Origin: Desulfobacteraceae bacterium
GTDB taxonomy: Bacteria > Desulfobacterota > Desulfobacteria > Desulfobacterales > Desulfosalsimonadaceae
Assembly (NCBI GenBank): GCA_003551985.1
Contig: PUOB01000098.1
Coordinates: 1 to 8,713 of the forward strand
DNA: 8,713 nucleotides
Direction: 5' to 3'
Below, piece after piece: positions 1 through 7,090 of the stretch; the first letter of the stretch is position 1; the number at the start of each line of letters is the position of its first letter. The position numbers were made by a program, and so were the translations under genes. A model generated the notes under the pieces. The model saw only the letters and a list, made by a program, of their open reading frames with translations. It ran no database searches and was not told where the DNA came from.

Positions 1-894
1 CACGCACACAATCAATGCCAGCCCGTATTCGGGAAACAGCGACACCTGAAGGATAACCGACAACGGCAAGGTTTTCTGACTGCCCATAAAAATTACCGAT
101 TCCATGCGGCCGCGTCCGAGTGAAAAGAGCCGGGTTGCGGCAAATGCCGTCGCAAGCATGAGCAGGTGAAAAATCAGGACCAGCAGTGCTATTTGCCCTG
201 CGGCGACCCACTCTCCTAGCAAAACCGGCTTTGCCTGGGCGACCCCCATCCACACAATGGCCAGTATCAACAACTGGTTGGACATGCTTACCCGTTGGAA
301 AAACAACGCGCCCGGCCCCTTGAAGAAAGACCGTGCGAGAATTCCCATTATAAGGGGTACAAGAACGGACAACGCTATTTTTTGAATCATCGCCCGGGCG
401 TCGAGCATGACCGCGGCTGTTTCGCCGGTAAAAAGCAGCAGCAGGGGCAGTGTGACGGCAATGGTCAAAACCGCCATTGAATTGGACAAGACGGATACAA
501 ACAGCGCATGGGCGGGGTTTCCGCCAGAGGCCCCGGTCATGACGACGCCGGTGCTCATAGTGGTGGGCATAACGGCAACCAGGAAAATACCGATCAAAAC
601 CCCTGTTGAAACCGGGAAAAAAGAAATGACGGCCGCGTAAGCAGGCGCCATGACAAATATGAGAACCAACGCGAGCAAGGTGGCCCTCATATCGGTCAGG
701 CCGCTTCGAATCTGATCGGGATTGAGCAGGTATCCGGAAAACAAAAACACCGTAAATATGATTATGTCAGGGCCGTGAACCGATCTAAGCGCCCTGCCCG
801 CACCGGCGATCATATCGGTCGGATCAAAAACGGTAACTGCAAAAACAAGCCCCAAACCGACCAAAAACCAATACTTTTTTAGTGTTTGCACCAT
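1..894 (-). CDS. Bile acid:sodium symporter-like membrane transporter (partial, C-terminus cut by window edge)
   Basis: Reading the minus strand from the ATG at 892-894 gives 298 uninterrupted codons that run off the left edge. The product is very hydrophobic, with about eight or nine apparent membrane helices. It carries the two family landmarks of the SBF/BASS fold: a P-T-T-M-S-T-G stretch followed by a G-G-N (residues 110-126), which in the family lies near the unwound, Na+/substrate-binding crossed helices, and a G-S-Q-K-T-L-P segment (271-277). That pairing fits the SBF-like branch (YfeH/Rch1 type) better than classical ASBT, so the true substrate is unknown and 'bile acid' is only a family name. 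By family length about 20-40 C-terminal residues are missing. A Shine-Dalgarno-like AAAGGGG lies at 907-913, about 12 bases before the ATG, which is rather far. The gene diverges from smc and has no evident functional link to it. Confidence 0.85.
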   Translation of the reverse strand, partial: MVQTLKKYWFLVGLGLVFAVTVFDPTDMIAGAGRALRSVHGPDIIIFTVFLFSGYLLNPDQIRSGLTDMRATLLALVLIFVMAPAYAAVISFFPVSTGVLIGIFLVAVMPTTMSTGVVMTGASGGNPAHALFVSVLSNSMAVLTIAVTLPLLLLFTGETAAVMLDARAMIQKIALSVLVPLIMGILARSFFKGPGALFFQRVSMSNQLLILAIVWMGVAQAKPVLLGEWVAAGQIALLVLIFHLLMLATAFAATRLFSLGRGRMESVIFMGSQKTLPLSVILQVSLFPEYGLALIVCV

Positions 895-952
895 ACTACG
901 GCGCTTCCCCTTTCTAAAATCAACCGTTCCTGAGTCGATTCGTAAAAAAAAA

Positions 953-981
953 TTGAAAACCGGCCTTGTTCACGTTATTTG
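953..981 (+). promoter_or_regulatory. Weak candidate sigma-70 promoter for smc
   Basis: TTGAAA (953-958) is followed after 17 bases by TATTTG (976-981). The -35 matches the consensus well and the -10 poorly. An alternative -10, CATAAT at 1032-1037, matches better but has no -35 at the right distance and would leave a leader of only about ten bases. Assignment is tentative. Confidence 0.25.
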
Positions 982-993
982 ATATTGACTGTA

Positions 994-1009
994 CTCAGTA
1001 ACCACTGAG
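994..1009. repeat. Short perfect inverted repeat upstream of smc
   Basis: CTCAGT (994-999) and ACTGAG (1004-1009) are exact reverse complements separated by AACC. It lies just downstream of the candidate smc promoter, where a repressor operator or a 5' leader hairpin could sit. With six-base arms it may also be chance. Confidence 0.35.
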
Positions 1010-1052
1010 CCGCAGGCGGCGAAACCCACTACATAATACAGGAACGCTTTTC

Positions 1053-4000
1053 ATGCAATTAAAAAGGCTTGAAATTTCAGGTTTTAAATCCTTTGCGGAC
1101 AGATGCGCGATTGATTTTCCCCCGGGGATTTCAGCCATTGTCGGACCGAACGGCTGCGGTAAAAGCAACATTATCGATGCCATCAAGTGGGTCATGGGTG
1201 AGCAGAGCGTCAAGCAGCTTCGCGGCAAATCCATGGGGGATGTCATATTTGCCGGGACCGGTAAACGGCCTCCCCTGAACATGGCCGAGGTCTCCCTGGT
1301 CGTTGCCGGGCATGACGGCAGTGCGGTGGGCAGCATCGGGGCGTATACCGAAATAATGATCACCCGAAGGCTTTACCGCTCCGGGGAAAGCCAGTACCTC
1401 ATCAACCGGCAGCCATGCCGTTTGAAGGATATCAGCGATATTTTCCTGAGGTATTCCGTGGGTGCCCGTTCCTGCGCCATTATCCAACAGGGCAACATTG
1501 GGGCCATAACCGACGCCACGCCCGAAGAACGCCGGGCGTTTATTGAAGAGGCGGCCGGCGTCGTGCGATATAAAGCCCGACGCCAGGAAGCCATTTCAAA
1601 AGTCAATGCCACGCGGGAAAACCTTACGCGATTAAGCGACATCCTTGAAGAAATCGACAACCGGTTATCCGAACTCTTTGCCGCAGCTGAAAAGGCAAAG
1701 CAATACAGGGACTGCCGGGACCGGTTGAAAAAAACCGACACCCTTGTGACGGTCTACTATCACCAGCACTACACGCGAAAAATCGAATCCATCCGCGACC
1801 TGCTGAACCGGCTTAATGAAAAAACCGCCTACCAATCCGAAGAACTCGAAAGCCTTCAATCCGCCCTCCAGGAAATCGAGTCTTACCGGCAGGAAAAAAC
1901 CCGGCAAATAGAGGCAAAAAAGGCCGAAAAAGAGGAAAAACAGCGCGCAACGGAAAAACGGGAATACGCGCTAATGCAGCTGAAGGCGGACGCATCGAGC
2001 ATTGCCGGGGAGAACGAACGCCTCGAACGGAGCCTTGAGGAAATCTCCGGGAAAAATATTGAAACACAAAAAGAGCTCACCGAAGAACAGGACAAACGGG
2101 AAAGCCTCCAAAATCGGATCGATTCCGTCAAAACCAAAATTGACGACGAGAATCAGGCGGCCGAACGCTATAAAGAACAATTGGCCGAACAGGACCAGCT
2201 GCTTGATGAAAAAAAAGAGCTTCTCATGGAGCTTTCCAGCCAGCATGCCAGGTATCAGAATATTTCTCAAAATGCCGCCGCTAACAAGGAAGATCTGGCG
2301 CGCCGCATAAAACGGATTGAAGATGAAACGGCCACAACGGCCCGCGAGATCCAGACGCTGTCCGCGAGGGAGTCTGAAACACGCAGGCGATTTGAGGCGC
2401 TAAATGCGCACCTCGATGCGCTCGCCCGGCAAAAATCCGAGTGCGAAGAAACATTAAAAACCAAAAACACGGCACTGGCAGAGAAAATCAAGGCTGTAAG
2501 CGAGCATGAAAACAACCGGAGCCGTTTGAAATCGCGGCTGGGTGTCCTTAAAAAAATGGAAACCAACTTCGAATGGTACAAGGACGGCGTTAAGGCGATA
2601 ATGAAAAACCGCCGTCAAATCGACGACCCGGATCGCATCAGGGGTATCGCCGCTGAAATCATGGAGCCCGCAGAAGGGTTTGAGCATGCGGTTGAAGCGG
2701 CCCTGGGTGAATCGCTGCAGTATATTATCGTTAATGGCCAGGATGCCGGAATCGATTATATCAATTATTTAAGAGAGGAAAACGCCGGTCGAAGCGGCTT
2801 TATCTCCATGGACACATTGCCGCCCGCCCCTTCCGCCGGTGAAGGCATTGAAAACGATATCAGCAAGGACGATATGGAAGCGGGGATGGCAGGTTCATCG
2901 CGCCCGCAAATGCTTGCGGCCCATGTCAATGCAATCCCCGGTTTTGAGGCGGTTATACATGCCATGCTTTCCGGAATTGCCGTTGTCGATGATTTAAACG
3001 CCGCGGTTGCAATGCAGCGGCGTGGCAGCAGGATTAAAAAAATCGTTACCCGGCAGGGGGACGTTCTATCGGAGGGAATCCTGGTCGGGGGGAGCCGCGA
3101 CAAACTGGCGGGCATTCTTGAAAAAAGGCGGGAAATAAAACAGATACAAAATGACATGGACCGTCTCGATGAGGTCATTGACGCCGAAAAAAAAATCCGG
3201 GCGGAACTGGAAGATGAAGTCAAATCCCTTGAAAACAGACTTTCCGACATTAACCAAAAAAAATTCAAGCACGAAGGCGATCGGCTCGAAGCGGAAAAAT
3301 CCCTCTATCAAATCAGCGAGCAGTTGAAACACGCAAACCGGCATATGGAGATCTCCCTTCTTGAAAAAGAACGGCTTGCCGGTGAAAAAGAGGACATCAG
3401 CGCCCAGATTGATCAACATGAGCAGGCTCTGGCTGAACTCGCCGATGATATTGAATTCGAGAAATCCGAAATTGACAATATTACCGGCCAAATTGAGACG
3501 CTGAAGGAAAGCGTCAAAACCTTCGACAACCGGCTGGTCGACTTGAAATTGGCGCATACCCGTCTTTCAGCTGAATTGGAAAATACGGCCCGCACATTGG
3601 CCCGCCTGGAATCATTTAAAAAAGAAGGCCTGAAACGGGCAGAAGAATTGCAAAAAAACCTTGAAACCGGCAGGCAAAAGGAAAAGGAAACCGGAGACAG
3701 AATTGTATCCACCGAAGCGGACCTTGCCGAAGCAAGCGCTTCCCTGGATCAATTAAAAAACAGCCTCAGGGAAGAAGAGTCGGATTACCAAGCCATTATC
3801 GACAAGAAGTCGGATACGGATCACAGGTTGTCTGAAACAAAAACAACGCTTGAAAAGGCCCGGGAAAAAATACACAAGCTGGAGCTTGAATTGTCCGGCC
3901 TGCAAATCAACCGGGAGAATCTGGTCAATCGTTTTCTGGAGCGCTATCCCGATCCTTTTTCACCCGTGTTGTCGGAATATGGCGGGATGGTCGAAGCGGC

Positions 4001-4697
4001 CGATTTTTCCATTGAAAAGACTGAAAAGGAAAGAGCCGATATCCGGGTCGGGATGGAAGAATTAGGAGACGTCAACCTCGGCGCCATCGATGCGTATGAG
4101 GCCCAGAAAACCCGGCGCGATTTTCTCCTTTCGCAGCGCAGGGACCTGGAAGACGCCCTGACGGACCTTGAGAACGTCATCAAAAAAATCAACCGGATTA
4201 CGCGCAACCTTTTCACGCGGACTTTTGAAGCGGTCAACGAAAAGTTCAGGGATCTGTTTCCAAGGCTCTTCAACGGCGGTGCCGCATGGCTCGAACTGAC
4301 CCGGCCGGACCTGCCGCTGGAAACAGGCGTTGAACTCATGATCCAGCCGCCCGGAAAAAACCTGAGCCGCCTGAGCCTTCTTTCCGGCGGCGAGAAGGCG
4401 CTCTCCGCAATTGCGTTTATTTTTTCCATTTTCATGCTAAACCCCGCATCCTTCTGCCTGCTCGATGAGATCGACGCACCACTCGATGACGCCAATGTAT
4501 ACCGGTTCAACGAACTGCTCCGTATTATCGGTGCTGAAACACAAATCATCATGATATCCCATAAAAAGAAAACCATGGAATTTTCAGACATACTCTTTGG
4601 CATCACGGAAGCCAAAAGCGGCGGCTCCCTGATGATTTCGGTCAATATCGACCAGGCCATTGAAATCAAGGAAAAACCAACCTTGACGGCTTCGTAA
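1053..4697 (+). CDS. smc: Chromosome segregation protein SMC (condensin ATPase)
   Basis: This encodes a full-length 1214-residue SMC, the ATPase that dimerises through its hinge and, with the kleisin ScpA and partner ScpB, extrudes and organises chromosomal DNA in the cytoplasm. The N-terminal head has the Walker A motif G-P-N-G-C-G-K-S (31-38) and a Q-loop region with Q-Q-G-N at 145-148. A charged coiled coil rich in E, K and R runs from about 165 to 510. The hinge spans about 527-685 and ends in G-D-V-L-S-E-G-I-L-V-G-G. A second coiled coil runs from about 690 to 1020. The C-terminal head has the ABC signature L-S-G-G-E (1110-1114) and a Walker B ending in L-L-D-E (D1138, catalytic E1139) with its D-loop. 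The ATG is set by AGGAA eight bases upstream and by the canonical N-terminus. The last codons and the TAA lie inside a palindromic repeat. No scpA or scpB is in the window; ftsY follows on the same strand. Confidence 0.97.
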   Translation: MQLKRLEISGFKSFADRCAIDFPPGISAIVGPNGCGKSNIIDAIKWVMGEQSVKQLRGKSMGDVIFAGTGKRPPLNMAEVSLVVAGHDGSAVGSIGAYTEIMITRRLYRSGESQYLINRQPCRLKDISDIFLRYSVGARSCAIIQQGNIGAITDATPEERRAFIEEAAGVVRYKARRQEAISKVNATRENLTRLSDILEEIDNRLSELFAAAEKAKQYRDCRDRLKKTDTLVTVYYHQHYTRKIESIRDLLNRLNEKTAYQSEELESLQSALQEIESYRQEKTRQIEAKKAEKEEKQRATEKREYALMQLKADASSIAGENERLERSLEEISGKNIETQKELTEEQDKRESLQNRIDSVKTKIDDENQAAERYKEQLAEQDQLLDEKKELLMELSSQHARYQNISQNAAANKEDLARRIKRIEDETATTAREIQTLSARESETRRRFEALNAHLDALARQKSECEETLKTKNTALAEKIKAVSEHENNRSRLKSRLGVLKKMETNFEWYKDGVKAIMKNRRQIDDPDRIRGIAAEIMEPAEGFEHAVEAALGESLQYIIVNGQDAGIDYINYLREENAGRSGFISMDTLPPAPSAGEGIENDISKDDMEAGMAGSSRPQMLAAHVNAIPGFEAVIHAMLSGIAVVDDLNAAVAMQRRGSRIKKIVTRQGDVLSEGILVGGSRDKLAGILEKRREIKQIQNDMDRLDEVIDAEKKIRAELEDEVKSLENRLSDINQKKFKHEGDRLEAEKSLYQISEQLKHANRHMEISLLEKERLAGEKEDISAQIDQHEQALAELADDIEFEKSEIDNITGQIETLKESVKTFDNRLVDLKLAHTRLSAELENTARTLARLESFKKEGLKRAEELQKNLETGRQKEKETGDRIVSTEADLAEASASLDQLKNSLREEESDYQAIIDKKSDTDHRLSETKTTLEKAREKIHKLELELSGLQINRENLVNRFLERYPDPFSPVLSEYGGMVEAADFSIEKTEKERADIRVGMEELGDVNLGAIDAYEAQKTRRDFLLSQRRDLEDALTDLENVIKKINRITRNLFTRTFEAVNEKFRDLFPRLFNGGAAWLELTRPDLPLETGVELMIQPPGKNLSRLSLLSGGEKALSAIAFIFSIFMLNPASFCLLDEIDAPLDDANVYRFNELLRIIGAETQIIMISHKKKTMEFSDILFGITEAKSGGSLMISVNIDQAIEIKEKPTLTAS

Positions 4698-4836
4698 AAA
4701 GTCCAATATCTGCGTTATGCGAAATTTCTCAGAGCTTCACGTACGCTAAGTACGCTGCATTCTTCGAAATTTCGCAAGCCTTGATCTTGAACTTTTTACT
4801 TTGCCGTCCAAAAGCGACTTTTTACAAGACTGCCAA
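4683..4836. repeat. Imperfect palindromic interspersed repeat (REP/MITE-like) overlapping the smc 3' end
   Basis: The stretch folds on itself around a centre near 4747. CGTAC (4740-4744) pairs with GTACG (4750-4754). GCGAAATTTC (4719-4728) pairs exactly with GAAATTTCGC (4766-4775). GTAAAAAGT (4694-4702) pairs with ACTTTTTAC (4791-4799), with a one-base offset. The outer arms TTGACGGC (4683-4690) and GCCGTCCAA (4803-4811) also match, apart from one extra base. A further ACTTTTTAC (4817-4825), followed by a diverged GACTGCCAA, repeats the right end. No protein is encoded. The structure is that of a small non-autonomous palindromic element. I recall similar sequences from Desulfobacterota genomes but could not check this. 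It may act as an RNA hairpin between smc and ftsY. Confidence 0.8.
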
Positions 4837-4876
4837 CCCTGAACAATGAGTCCGGAAAGACCGCGAGGATAGTATA

Positions 4877-6064
4877 ATGCTCGATTTTTTTACCGATGTG
4901 CTGGACGGTGTTCCCATAGACGATCTCATCGAAACCGTAAACCGCCTGTTTTGGAGCTATCCGCTCGAATTGGCGGGCGTTCTTTTCATTCTCCTTTTGG
5001 CCTTGATTGCCCGCAGGCGATGGAAGCAACGCAAGCATCGCCCGGCGGATAGTATCGAAGAATCCGGAAGGGCTGGCGAATCCCGGGATTCAAAACCGCT
5101 TTTCGAAGAAGCCGGTGAAACCATAGCTCCGCCCGGAATGCCCGATGACACCGCCGCCGCGGAACCGGTTAGCCTTGTCAACCGGTTAAAATCCGGGCTG
5201 CAGAAAACCCGCCGGTCACTTGCCGGCAGAATAGAAACAATCCTTTCCGAGGGCAACGTGGCCGACGCTGAAACCCTTGAGGAAATCGAGGAAGCGCTGA
5301 TCACATCCGACGTGGGGGTGAACACCACCATGGCGTTGATTGAAACAATCAGGGAAAATGCATCGTCCTTCAGGCACGCCGACGATCTGCGTGAATTCCT
5401 GAAAGACCAGATGCGTCAAGTCCTGACCCGCCCGACAAAGATTGACCCCTCAATCAAGCCGTACGTAATCATGGTTGTCGGCGTAAACGGCGTCGGCAAA
5501 ACCACCACCATTGGCAAGCTTGCATACAAATACCAGTCCGAAGGCAAAAAAGTACTCATCGGCGCTGCGGACACCTTCCGGGCGGCGGCTGTCGAGCAAC
5601 TCGAAATATGGGCCGAAAGGTCCGGCGCGGATTTCGTCCGGCATCGGGAAAATGCCGACCCGGCCGCAGTGGCATATGATGCGGTGGAAGCGGGCATGTC
5701 GCGACAAACCGATATCGTGATCATCGATACCGCCGGAAGGCTTCAGACAAAGGTCAACCTCATGGAGCAGCTCAAAAAAATCAAGCGCAGCATTGCGAAA
5801 AAAATGCCGGACGCCCCCCATGAAGTGATGCTCATCCTCGATGCAACAACCGGCCAGAATGCGATTTCCCAAGCGCAGACCTTCCATGAAGGTGTCGGCG
5901 TGAACAGCCTGGTCTTAACCAAGCTCGACGGCACAGCAAAGGGCGGCATTGTCATAAGCATATGCAATACGATGAAGCTGCCGCTGCAGTACATCGGCGT
6001 CGGCGAAAAAATAGAGGATTTTCAACCCTTTGATCCAGAGCGCTTTATTGACGCCATTTTTTAA
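4877..6064 (+). CDS. ftsY: Signal recognition particle receptor FtsY
   Basis: This 395-residue protein is the SRP receptor, the GTPase that docks ribosome-nascent chain-SRP complexes (with Ffh) at the inner membrane and the Sec translocon. The C-terminal NG domain is complete: a helical N domain from about 98 to 185, then G-V-N-G-V-G-K-T-T (202-210, P-loop), the SRP-specific insertion box D-T-F-R-A-A-A-V-E-Q-L (232-242), D-T-A-G-R (284-288), T-K-L-D (348-351), and the closing G-V-G-E-K-I-E-D-F-Q-P-F-D (374-386). The N-terminus is distinctive. Residues 1-30 are followed by a hydrophobic stretch (about 31-45) and a basic cluster A-R-R-R-W-K-Q-R-K-H-R, which predicts one N-out membrane anchor, then a short linker (about 56-97) in place of the long acidic A domain of E. 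coli. GAGGAT at 4865-4870, six bases before the ATG, supports this start. It follows smc by 179 bases, most of which are a palindromic repeat. Confidence 0.97.
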   Translation: MLDFFTDVLDGVPIDDLIETVNRLFWSYPLELAGVLFILLLALIARRRWKQRKHRPADSIEESGRAGESRDSKPLFEEAGETIAPPGMPDDTAAAEPVSLVNRLKSGLQKTRRSLAGRIETILSEGNVADAETLEEIEEALITSDVGVNTTMALIETIRENASSFRHADDLREFLKDQMRQVLTRPTKIDPSIKPYVIMVVGVNGVGKTTTIGKLAYKYQSEGKKVLIGAADTFRAAAVEQLEIWAERSGADFVRHRENADPAAVAYDAVEAGMSRQTDIVIIDTAGRLQTKVNLMEQLKKIKRSIAKKMPDAPHEVMLILDATTGQNAISQAQTFHEGVGVNSLVLTKLDGTAKGGIVISICNTMKLPLQYIGVGEKIEDFQPFDPERFIDAIF

Positions 6065-6300
6065 ATACAACCTCAACGCCAAGCCTAAAAAATACTTATA
6101 CACGCCATAACATATTGTTTTTTTATTTAAAAACAACGATCTTTAAAATGCACAACGCTTCTTTCCAAAAACAATCCGTTCGAACAGGCAATCCGGGCTC
6201 AATACAACGCATTATAAACGGACCTGTCCATAAACCCTTTTCAGACGCGTCTTAGTCTTGTTTAAAATTTAAAAAAAATGAATTTATAGCACTTTATGTA

Positions 6301-6329
6301 TTGACAAGATCTAAAACCTCCTTTAATTT
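6301..6329 (+). promoter_or_regulatory. Sigma-70-type promoter of the HU gene
   Basis: A perfect TTGACA (6301-6306) is followed at 17 bases by TAATTT (6324-6329). A better -10 match, TTTAAT (6322-6327), would give a short 15-base spacer. The upstream stretch 6277-6297 is mostly A and T, as in an UP element, consistent with strong expression. The start site would be near 6336, giving a leader of about 40 bases. Confidence 0.65.
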
Positions 6330-6365
6330 ATTAGAAATTCAGGTCTATTTTAATAAACCTAAAAA

Positions 6366-6373
6366 GGGGAGGG
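6366..6373 (+). promoter_or_regulatory. Strong ribosome binding site that sets the HU start
   Basis: GGGGAGGG lies five bases before the ATG at 6379-6381. It decides the start against an upstream in-frame TTG at 6301, which is part of the -35 hexamer and has no ribosome binding site. Confidence 0.8.
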
Positions 6374-6378
6374 AAAAA

Positions 6379-6651
6379 ATGACAAAAGCTGAGCTCGTAG
6401 AAAAAATGGCGAAGGATGCAGGGATTTCAAAGGTTGCCGCGACAGCAGCGCTCAACGCCTACATTGACGGTGTTGTTAAATCTTTGAAAAAGAAGGACGG
6501 AAAAGTGACCCTTGTCGGTTTCGGCACTTTTCAGAAAGTAAAGCGCAAAGCCCGTACCGGCCGCAATCCCCAGACCGGCGAACCCATCAAGATCAAGGCC
6601 CGCAATGTTGTAAAGTTTAAGCCCGGCAAGCAATTACGCGACGCTATCTGA
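6379..6651 (+). CDS. hup: DNA-binding protein HU
   Basis: This 90-residue protein has the standard length of HU, a dimeric nucleoid protein that bends and constrains DNA. Visible are the N-terminal dimerisation helices (M-T-K-A-E-L-V-E-K-M, about 1-38), the G-F-G-T-F turn (47-51), and the DNA-embracing beta arm R-T-G-R-N-P-Q-T-G-E-P-I (59-70), with the proline at 64 that inserts between base pairs in this family. The end F-K-P-G-K-Q-L-R-D-A-I is also typical. It is closer to HU than to IHF, whose subunits usually carry extra C-terminal residues, but HU and IHF cannot be separated with certainty by eye. The ATG is chosen from the GGGGAGGG five bases upstream. It has its own promoter and a strong terminator, so it appears to be a single-gene transcript. 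Confidence 0.96.
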   Translation: MTKAELVEKMAKDAGISKVAATAALNAYIDGVVKSLKKKDGKVTLVGFGTFQKVKRKARTGRNPQTGEPIKIKARNVVKFKPGKQLRDAI

Positions 6652-6680
6652 TTTTATTTATCATCCTGTTTTTAAAACAA

Positions 6681-6716
6681 AAAAGGGGTAGTCAATTGAG
6701 ACTACCCCTTTTATTT
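6681..6716. terminator. Bidirectional rho-independent terminator between HU and acylphosphatase
   Basis: AAAAGGGGTAGTC (6681-6693) and GACTACCCCTTTT (6700-6712) form a perfect 13-bp stem with a six-base loop. On the plus strand it runs into TTTTATTTT (6709-6717), ending the HU transcript about 30 bases past its stop. On the minus strand the A-rich flank (6675-6686) becomes a T tract, so it also ends the convergent acylphosphatase transcript, about 40 bases past that stop. Confidence 0.93.
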
Positions 6717-6752
6717 TCAAGTCTTTTTCGGCGATAGAAAAACAATGGCGCC

Positions 6753-7037
6753 TTACGTGTACCGAAGCGTAAAATCTGTATAGCGCCCGGTAAACGCCTC
6801 TTCAAATACGGTGACGTTGGTTACCGATGCCATTGGCGGCCCCTTTTTGCTCCATTCGACCATTTCATCGACCCGCTCCGCCGCCCCTTCAATCATTGCC
6901 TCCACCGAGCCGTCGGCCATGTTCCTAACCCAGCCGAAAACGCCTGTCTTTTCGGCTGCACGGACCGTTGCCATCCGAAAATTAACCCCCTGGACGCGTC
7001 CTTCGATCTTAAGCCGCAGCGCTTTTTTATCCGCCAT
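6753..7037 (-). CDS. acyP: Acylphosphatase
   Basis: This small 94-residue cytoplasmic enzyme hydrolyses the carboxyl-phosphate bond of acyl phosphates such as acetyl phosphate or 1,3-bisphosphoglycerate. The substrate-binding loop and catalytic arginine are in G-R-V-Q-G-V-N-F-R (13-21, R21). The conserved asparagine that orients the nucleophilic water is N39 in G-W-V-R-N-M-A-D-G-S-V-E (35-46). The length matches the family (about 90-100). The usual G-V-G-F-R has N in place of the second G, a position that varies. I chose the ATG at 7035-7037. A GTG nine bases upstream (7044-7046) is in frame but overlaps the ribosome binding site AAGGAAGG, which fits the ATG at eight bases. The gene lies 236 bases downstream of ligA on the same strand, has a possible promoter of its own, and ends at the bidirectional terminator. 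Confidence 0.95.
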   Translation of the reverse strand: MADKKALRLKIEGRVQGVNFRMATVRAAEKTGVFGWVRNMADGSVEAMIEGAAERVDEMVEWSKKGPPMASVTNVTVFEEAFTGRYTDFTLRYT

Positions 7038-7090
7038 ATCACACACCTTCCTTTCAAGCGGTTTGGTTGGATTATCTCATATACCGTGGT

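Larger units (their letters stand above)
895..1052. promoter_or_regulatory. Divergent intergenic region between symporter and smc
   Basis: This 158-base gap must contain the promoters of both divergent genes. It holds a nine-A run (944-952), a short inverted repeat (CTCAGT at 994-999, ACTGAG at 1004-1009, loop of four) and a small GC-rich GCCG/CGGC pair around 1009-1020. The smc ribosome binding site AGGAA (1040-1044) lies eight bases before its ATG. I could not pick a convincing minus-strand promoter for the symporter. Confidence 0.5.
6065..6378. other. AT-rich intergenic region between ftsY and the HU gene
   Basis: These 314 bases contain no supported gene. An AT-only-type inverted repeat (TTGTTTTT 6115-6122, AAAAACAA 6129-6136) lies about 50 bases past the ftsY stop. 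It could be a weak terminator but lacks a GC stem. The right part becomes A/T-tract rich (6260-6297), directly upstream of the HU promoter. A 35-codon frame at 6148-6255 has no ribosome binding site and I do not call it. Confidence 0.6.

Noticed and set aside
939..952. TTCGTAAAAA upstream of smc as a decayed end of the 4683-4836 repeat
   Set aside because: Only ten bases match and they run into an A tract. No matching internal blocks or right end follow, so a chance match is the simpler reading.
3944..4669. A 241-codon minus-strand frame inside smc
   Set aside because: It is antisense to the conserved SMC C-terminal head. It is S/R-rich, a typical shadow of the real gene, and has no domain.
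6115..6136. Intrinsic terminator of ftsY
   Set aside because: The inverted repeat TTGTTTTT/AAAAACAA is almost entirely A-T, with no GC-rich stem, so it is too weak to call as a terminator.
6148..6255. A 35-codon plus-strand frame between ftsY and HU
   Set aside because: It has no ribosome binding site and no recognisable feature, and it is short enough to be chance in AT-rich sequence.
6301..6651. A longer 116-residue HU starting at TTG 6301
   Set aside because: The TTG is the -35 hexamer TTGACA, has no ribosome binding site, and the extra 26 residues do not resemble HU. The ATG at 6379 has a strong Shine-Dalgarno and gives the standard 90 residues.
6753..7046. A 97-residue acylphosphatase starting at GTG 7046
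   Set aside because: The GTG overlaps the AAGGAAGG ribosome binding site, which is correctly spaced for the ATG at 7037.
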